Assembly: GCA_019054805.1 (NCBI GenBank)
Contig: JAHQIY010000003.1
Location: 2,976,001-3,040,000, forward strand
Direction of reading: 5' to 3'
Length of the DNA stretch: 64,000 nucleotides
From: Brachionus manjavacas
Lineage: Eukaryota > Rotifera > Eurotatoria > Ploima > Brachionidae
In this document: positions 58,614-64,000 of the stretch, piece after piece
Position numbering within the stretch: position 1 is the first letter of the stretch
Layout of the letters: every line of letters starts with the position of its first letter
The notes under the pieces: generated by a model
What the model saw: only the letters and a program-made list of their open reading frames with translations
Database searches by the model: none
Told to the model about the DNA's origin: nothing
Position numbers and translations under genes: made by a program

Positions 58614-58629
58614 ACCACCGAAGTGGTAC
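58525..58629 (-). ncRNA. U6: U6 spliceosomal snRNA
   Basis: The minus strand begins GTACCACTTCGGTGGTACAT, a perfect 5' stem-loop (7-bp stem, TTCG loop, with paired changes relative to human U6). ATACTAAAATTGGAACGATA, then the invariant ACAGAGA box, GATTAGC, ATGGCCCCTGCGCAAGGATG, ACACGCAAAATCGTGAAGCG and TTCC follow. A T7 run after ATA at the 3' end terminates Pol III. Every catalytic element is intact and a TATA box stands at -31 to -26, so this is a functional gene and not a retropseudogene. Confidence 0.98.
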
Positions 58630-58654
58630 AGTTAATTTAGCAACAAAACATGCT

Positions 58655-58660
58655 TATATA
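58655..58660 (-). promoter_or_regulatory. TATA box of the U6 gene
   Basis: TATATA, within AATCAAGTATATAAGC, at -26 to -31 from the U6 start, the position used by type 3 Pol III promoters. A proximal sequence element is expected near -50 to -65 but I cannot identify its motif in this species. Confidence 0.85.
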
Positions 58661-59030
58661 CTTGATTTTGAAAATAAAAAAGCATATACATTTTTTCATT
58701 AACTAGAAATTATAAAATATAAAAAAATAAAAAAGCCGCCATCTTTCCAATTTATTTTTTTTGTTTTTTTTGATAATTTTTCAATTCACTTTATTTCACT
58801 CAATAATCTTATCTAATTATTTAATAAAAAAAAAAAATTCAAACTAAAAATAACAATAAATTTCAGCATAATTTTTTTAATTTTAATTTTTTATGAATTG
58901 TTTTAAAATTTATTTTCAACAACAACAACAAAAATTTTATTAATCAAAAAAAAGAGCACTTTCATCTAATTATTTGTCACTTTTTTAGCTCTCAAACTTT
59001 AGTAATTTAAGAAAGCTAAGCTTTAAGACT
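58661..59030. other. Intergenic region between U6 and the FAM177 homologue
   Basis: AT-rich; it should hold the U6 PSE in its first 40 bp. No gene seen. Confidence 0.5.
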
Positions 59031-59257
59031 TATTCAAATCACTTTTACCCAGCAAACTTCTCTCTCGCGCTTATTCTAATCGCATAAAGTCTGTGCGTCT
59101 TAACCAAAGTTTTTCTCGGAGTTTAGTTAAATTTACACCTCACATCGACAGTTTCTATGAACACATTGTTTTTTAAATAACACTTGACTAATTTGTGTCT
59201 AGTTTAAATTAGTCACTCTTTAAATAAAAATGCTAAATTAGTTCAATTTCTGTATAG

Positions 59258-59820
59258 ATGAACACTTTTTCCAATTTGACTCAGGGCGGCGATGGCCACT
59301 TTGCCAACCAGAACTTTCAAATTGACATGGATGCGACGTCGCGCACAGACTTGACCCAGAGGCCGCGCAATGTCCGCATAGTGCACTGCGGCGACGGCAT
59401 TGTGGAAGAGTGCAGCGAGGACGAAGAAGAGAAAGAGCGCGCCGAAGAGGAGAAACGGCGCCAAGAGGCAGAAGCGCGCCACAAAATGGACATAGAAGCA
59501 GTAAGCAATTTCTTTCTAAATTAGTTTAAAAATTGGTCTAATTTTTAGAAAAAAAGAAAAATTTGACTTGGTTGCCGTGGATGGCGTACTTGGCGCAAAA
59601 AAGTGCCAACAAAAGCGTCGAAGTGTGCGACACTATCGGCGAAAAGTTGGCATGGTGGTTTGGCATTACCAAGCCCAAGTTTTTGTACGAAATCGAAGAA
59701 TACAATCGAATCAAGCAAGAAGAGGAAGAAGACGACTTTGCTGAGGAAATTGTAATTGGTGTTGACAAAAAACCAGACCAGTCAGTTCCTGTAAATAAAC
59801 AAACACATGATAATTTTTAA
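59258..59820 (+). CDS. FAM177 family protein
   Basis: Two exons, 59,258-59,500 and 59,557-59,820, with a 56-bp intron (GTAAGC..AAAAAAAG) give 168 residues. The N-terminal half ends in RNVRIVHCGDGIVEECSEDE followed by a Glu/Arg-rich helix (EEEKERAEEEKRRQEAEA). The second exon gives LTWLPWMAYLAQKSANKSVE, then VCDTIGEKLAWWFGITKPKF, LYEIEEYNRIKQEEEEDD. This is the FAM177 signature: a P-R-x-x-x-x-x-x-GD-x-xEE block, a W-rich segment and an FFGIT-x-PK-(F/Y)-x-Y-like motif. Family members are small endomembrane/Golgi-associated proteins in vertebrates; function here is unknown. An acceptor at TTTTTAG eight bases upstream would introduce a stop, so the AAAAAAAG acceptor is required. G/C-rich codons set it apart from its flanks. 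Confidence 0.9.
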
Positions 59821-59861
59821 TTTTTTTTATTTTATTAACTAAATTAAAACCGAATTTTTTT

Positions 59862-59867
59862 AATAAA
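59862..59867 (+). promoter_or_regulatory. Poly(A) signal of the FAM177 homologue
   Basis: AATAAA 42 nt after the stop. Confidence 0.6.
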
Positions 59868-60006
59868 AAATTTGTAAATTTTTGGTAAATTTTCAAAACT
59901 GTACCTATGGGTGACTTCATAGGAATTATGTTCTATAATACTTGTGGTAAAAAATTTTCCAGAACAGACAAAATAATGTTCGATCTGTGAGCTTGCAGTT
60001 GACAGA

Positions 60007-60906
60007 ATGAGCGAGAGTACAACTCCCAAAATTAGCAGAGATCTTGAGCGGATTCGGAACGCGGAGCGACTGGCCCGGGCGCTCAGACCCTACTTGTCGG
60101 AGCCGTTCGAGCCTCAGTGCTTGAGCACGCCGGCCACAGCTCGCGGACGCAACAAAGACAAACGAATATGCCAACTGAACGCTGCCTACAGGTATTGCTT
60201 AGCTCTGGAGCAAAAAGTACACGAACTGTACGGAAAGGAGAACAGTGTGCCGGAAGAATTCAGACTGGTGCATTCGACCATAGCATCAAGTCGGTCCGAG
60301 TTCTCTCCCCAGCTGGACGATGACATATTTCAGACGCCAGTGCAAAAAAACTGTCCCCTGTCCAACGACGAACCAGTGTCGTCGTCGGTCTGCATTGACG
60401 TCCCAGTGCCCACCAAACGCCCCAGTATTCTCAGCACGATCAGTCCCATATGCGGCCCACACGACCATTTCATTGACGACACCACTGAAATGGCCGACTT
60501 TGCGGTCAAAAAGCGCCGGGTCGAGGAAAAAGTCAACCCTAGCTCAGCGAGTGGAAGCAAAAGTCATGAGCCCGACGAGCTAAACAACCTGGAATTTCGC
60601 AAGCACTACTTTTTGCGCTCAACAGCCATCAGGATCAAAAATGCGCTGAGTGGTGTTTCTGGCGAGGGCGAAAAATGTGCTCGTCGAACCAACAGCAGGA
60701 AGACCAACACTTCTACGCACTCGTCGTCGAGATCAAGCTCGGTGACCACCACTTCGCCAGAGATCCGAGACGAGGCTCTGGATGTGTCCTCGTTGGAGAA
60801 TATTGACCATGCTCAGTTGCTTAAAGTTAACCTGCCTCAAGAACAATTGAACAAATTGTACAATTTAACCTCGAATGATACAAATTCAAATTTTAATTTT
60901 GATTAA
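60007..60906 (+). CDS. Unrecognised 299-aa, Ser-rich, probably nuclear protein
   Basis: A single open frame from ATG 60,007 to TAA 60,906, clearly coding: GC-rich, G/C-ending codons, sharp contrast with the flanks. The N-terminal 80 residues are helical and charged (RDLERIRNAERLARALRPYL, ICQLNAAYRYCLALEQKVHE). The middle is Ser/Pro/acidic (FSPQLDDDIFQTPVQK..). A basic VKKRRVEEK stretch may be a nuclear localisation signal. A second conserved-looking block (LEFRKHYFLRSTAIRIKNAL) and a Ser/Thr-rich run precede an amphipathic C-terminus (HAQLLKVNLPQEQLNKLYNL). No domain I can name. A short upstream exon is possible because CTTGCAG and TTGACAG, both acceptor-like, occur just before the ATG. Confidence 0.85.
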   Translation: MSESTTPKISRDLERIRNAERLARALRPYLSEPFEPQCLSTPATARGRNKDKRICQLNAAYRYCLALEQKVHELYGKENSVPEEFRLVHSTIASSRSEFSPQLDDDIFQTPVQKNCPLSNDEPVSSSVCIDVPVPTKRPSILSTISPICGPHDHFIDDTTEMADFAVKKRRVEEKVNPSSASGSKSHEPDELNNLEFRKHYFLRSTAIRIKNALSGVSGEGEKCARRTNSRKTNTSTHSSSRSSSVTTTSPEIRDEALDVSSLENIDHAQLLKVNLPQEQLNKLYNLTSNDTNSNFNFD

Positions 60907-62465
60907 TTTTATTTTTTTGTTCGGCTCAAGAATCGATTTTTAAATTTTAGTTTTTTTTTCTACAGAATCGAATTTGTATTATAATTTTTTTTTAAATTGA
61001 GGTTAATTTTGGCAAAGACATGTCCTCGTGGCATAAATGGTCAAATTTTTGTTAGTTTTGTCTGTTTTTTTCTTTTTTTTAAATTTTGTTTTTGAATTTT
61101 TTTTAGTACTCGAACCTATTTATGGAGAAATTTATTCTAGTCATTCGATTTTAATAAAAATTTTGCCTCAAATTATTAAATTAAGAGTTTAAATTATTTT
61201 TTTTTAATAAATTATAGCCGATGAAAAATTTAAAAAAAAATAGAAGAATTTTTTTCCAAATGATTAAAATGAAATTTTGTGGTAAAAAATTTAAAAAGCC
61301 GAAGTCTTTTTTAATTAAAGCTTTTTTCAATAGAAAGTCAAATTTTAATCAAGGTAATATAATAAGCTAGGATTTTAAAATTTTTTCCAACAACCAACAA
61401 CAATTGCTTTGACTTTAGTTCAAGTGGAAGTATCTTTAATGGATCATTTGTTTTTCTCTTAGCGTTAGAAGTTAAAGCAAACAGTGTTTTTTTTTTATTT
61501 AAAATTCCATTTTTAAGAAAAATTTCCGATAAATTGGGGCATCTTGAAGTTTAAAATCAATTCATAAAAATCAATCTAATTCAGAGAGTTTATCTTAAGA
61601 TACTAAAATTAATCTTTGAATTATTTTAAACAATTTTAATTACTATATAGTATCCTTTACGTTTAATGTAGGTTTAAAAAATAAAGGTAATAAAAAAAAT
61701 TTTTTTAGGACATTTTAAAATCGATTTTAAAATTTAAATTTACAAACTGATTTTTTGTGAAGTTTATTTTTAAATTTTTAAATTTTTAATACAAAAAATA
61801 TCAGTATCTAGTGTTCAAAACTAGGTTTTATTTAATTATTGAATTAGAGGATGTTACATTATAATTATTTAAATTAGTTCAAAGATTTATTTTAATATCT
61901 AAAGTTATCTCTTTGACTAGAAATGATATTTTGAATTGGTCATTTACTTCACTTTTGATGCCTTATGACCCAGTATTTTATACACCAAATTGAAGCTTGT
62001 CATTTCTGTATTAGACATATCCCATTTTCAAGACAACATCATTTGTGGTTCAGGAGTTAGAGCGTCTCATAGTTGACCTCAAAGAAAGTATGGTTGATTG
62101 AAAGACAAATTTTAACTAGCGAAAGACTTAAACATTTATCACTTACTACTAATTTTGTAGATAAAAGAAGGCTCTTTATAATTTGGGGCTTTTAAAATCG
62201 TTTTATTTTTTCCTAGGCAAATAAATGGTTTTTATATTTCAAGGTTAATCAACAGGCTAGTATTTTTTGTCCATGTCTAAAAAAACTGATAACACTTCAT
62301 TTATTAAAATTCATTACAAAATACAGATAATATATAAAAAATTCTAATACTAAAATATTTATTTTTTTTAATTACATAATTATTTGAAAAATTTTAACAA
62401 CAATTATTCAAGTTAAATAATTAAAATATTTTAAACAAACTCTAAAAAATTAAGTTTATGTTATT
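60907..62465. other. AT-rich intergenic stretch
   Basis: Holds the 3' UTR of the 299-aa gene (possible AATAAA at about 61,152) and otherwise nothing recognisable. It is among the least repeat-dense stretches of the window. Confidence 0.5.
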
Positions 62466-62471
62466 GAAATT

Positions 62472-62657
62472 CTAAAGTTTGATTGCCGAAAATTTTAACA
62501 TTGATTTCTTTATAACAAAGCAACTCATAATTCTTGAATAAAAGTATTCGAATGTTTTTTCTCCACTTTTCGATTTAGCCATCGGTTCAATCGCAAATAA
62601 AAATTGAATTGCGCTAGGACGCAAGTTTTTAGCCTGGTTAGAGCACAAAAACCTAAA
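62472..62657 (-). CDS. Candidate terminal exon of an unidentified gene
   Basis: After an acceptor TTTATTTTAG the minus strand is open for about 60 codons to TAG (LCSNQAKNLRPSAIQFLFAI, EPMAKSKSGEKTFEYFYSRI). Composition is protein-like. No upstream exon is seen in the 190 bp before the LINE begins, and no family is recognised; it could equally be transposon debris. Confidence 0.3.
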   Translation of the reverse strand, partial: FRFLCSNQAKNLRPSAIQFLFAIEPMAKSKSGEKTFEYFYSRIMSCFVIKKSMLKFSAIKL

Positions 62658-62844
62658 ATAAATCAATTATCTGATAAAAATGCTAAAAAAAAATAAAGAT
62701 TTTTTTTACGAGTCCTATTTTTCATCATCTGTTCACTTAATCAGTGATCAGTCAAATCATGCCTGGTTTGAGTACTTCGAATTTTTTTTGATCACATTTT
62801 TAATAATTATGTCATCAGGGCCTCATTAAAATTATCGACCAATT

Positions 62845-64000
62845 TAGTAGTAGTAGTAGTAGTTTTGACTGTAGTTGGCTAGCCAGCGAGTGTGCTGATA
62901 AGGCACACTATGACAGCTGATGTGATTGATTCCTGCTCATCCAGCAATCAATGCCTGCTTTAAAGCTGTTAACATTGGGGGATTCAACTAATTGATTTGG
63001 CAGTGAGTTCCATATGTTAGCGGTTCTGTTGAAAATAAAGTTATCTCTATGTTGGAGCCTCGAAATTTCTTTGTGATATTTGAAGCAGTGACCTCTTCCT
63101 TGGATTTTGGTGACATTAAAATTGTTGCTTTTTTCAACCAATTCTATTCCATGCATGAACTTGTATAATTGAATTAGATCACCTCTTTTTCTTCTTTCCA
63201 CCAGATTTGGAATGTTTAAAGCCTTCAATCTGCTTTCACACGGTTTGTTTCTAATTGAAGAAACAAATTTCGTATCTCTGCGTTGAATCCTCTCAAGATT
63301 CTCACAATCCGACTTAAGAAATGGAGACCATACAGGCACAGCAAATTCCAAAAGAGGACGAACAAAAGTTAAATACAATGATCTAAATAACTTACAATCA
63401 AAACGAGCGAATGATTTCCTGATGCGACCCAACATTTGATTTGCTTTGTTTGTAGCCTCTATCACTTGGTTTTTCCATTTGAGATTTGTATTGAAGATAA
63501 CTCCAAGATCTCTTTCGGTATCTGACGTTGATAACTGTTTACCATTAATAGAATAAGTGAATTCTTTGTTTTTATGACCGTAATGCATAACCACACATTT
63601 TGATGTGTTGAAGAGAAGAAGCCAATCTTGAGTCCACTTGAAAATTAAATCTAAATCTGATTGAAGTTTCACTGCGCATATTTCTGATACAATTTGCGAG
63701 AATGTTTTAGTATCATCTGCATACATTTTGACAATATTCTCTTTTCCTTTTGGTAGATCATTGATATACAAAACGAACAAAAGTGGACCAATCACTGACC
63801 CTTCTGGTACACCGCTAAAAATCTCAACCCAATCCGACAAAATTTCACCTTGAACAACTTGTTGTCTTCAATTTTTCACGAAAGCTTCAATCCATTATAG
63901 TGTCAGACCATCAAATGCCACCCGCTTTCAATTTAGCTATTAGTCGTCTTTGCTTAACAGTATCAAATGCTTTCGCAAAATCTAGCAGAATTACATCAAC
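62845..64000 (-). mobile_element. LINE family A copy, minus strand, running off the window edge
   Basis: A 310-codon uninterrupted RT frame (62,908-63,840) has SGVPEGSVIGPLLFVLYIND, the catalytic YADDTKTF, WTQDWLLLFNTSKCVVMHYG, ERDLGVIFNTNLKWKNQV, RPLLEFAVPVWSPFLKSD, RRKRGDLIQLYKFMHG and IWNSLPNQLVESP. A stop lies upstream at about 63,860 (one inserted base), then VDVILLDFAKAFDTVKQRRL to the edge. The 3' tail is (CTA)n, seen as TAGTAG at 62,845-62,862. The long open frame and similarity to the 47.5-kb copy suggest recent activity. Confidence 0.93.

Noticed and set aside
58525..58629. U6 retropseudogene or U6-LINE chimera made by template switching
   Set aside because: The U6 sequence is intact, has its own TATA box at the correct spacing and is in opposite orientation to the LINE, unlike template-switch chimeras.
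1..64000. CRISPR array, bacterial operon or phage system
   Set aside because: No regularly spaced direct repeats and no bacterial gene organisation; introns, U6 snRNA and LINEs show animal nuclear DNA.

Overview
This window is nuclear DNA of an animal. It is very AT-rich, has spliceosomal introns with GT..AG ends (the small ones are 51-94 bp), AATAAA signals and a canonical U6 snRNA gene, and it carries many non-LTR retrotransposon, DNA-transposon and LTR remnants. The gene set (eIF2-gamma, a FAM177 homologue, a DUF4062-NACHT-WD protein) points to a metazoan. The combination of extreme AT-richness, tiny introns and transposon load would fit a small invertebrate such as a monogonont rotifer, but the sequence does not prove that.

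Layout. 1-9.3 kb is repeat-rich, with an internal/terminal exon pair of an unrecognised single-pass membrane protein (1.9-2.3 kb, minus), a MULE derivative (3.7-4.4 kb) and a 5'-truncated LINE (5.6-6.8 kb). 9.30-10.88 kb holds a complete three-exon eIF2-gamma gene (470 aa). 11-14.8 kb holds foldback elements. At 14.86-15.15 kb (minus) is a small two-exon Met/Pro/Gln-rich protein gene with its own TATA box.

15.42-54.80 kb (minus) is, by my reconstruction, one 39-kb gene of 11 exons encoding a ~2066-residue DUF4062-NACHT-WD-repeat STAND NTPase of the NWD1/NWD2 type. All exon phases match. Its introns fall in two classes: three of 53-56 bp and seven of 1.8-10 kb swollen by transposons. These include a four-layer nest at 22-25.7 kb, a hAT inside a piggyBac-like element at 37.3-38.7 kb and a solo LTR inside a LINE at 48.1-48.5 kb.

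54.8-64 kb: a small Gln/Trp-rich secreted peptide gene (55.7-56.0 kb, minus), LINE copies, and a U6 snRNA gene (58.5-58.6 kb, minus) whose terminator abuts the 3' end of a LINE. A FAM177 homologue (59.26-59.82 kb, plus) and a GC-rich 299-aa gene of unknown function (60.0-60.9 kb, plus) follow. Then come a repeat-poor AT-rich stretch and a minus-strand LINE that runs off the right edge.

Two compositional classes of gene are visible. The eIF2-gamma, FAM177 and 299-aa genes use many G/C-ending codons and stand out as GC islands. The NACHT-WD gene and the two small peptide genes are AT-rich like the background. The genes do not form an obvious pathway; the window looks like ordinary animal gene neighbours spaced by a very active and varied mobile-element community.
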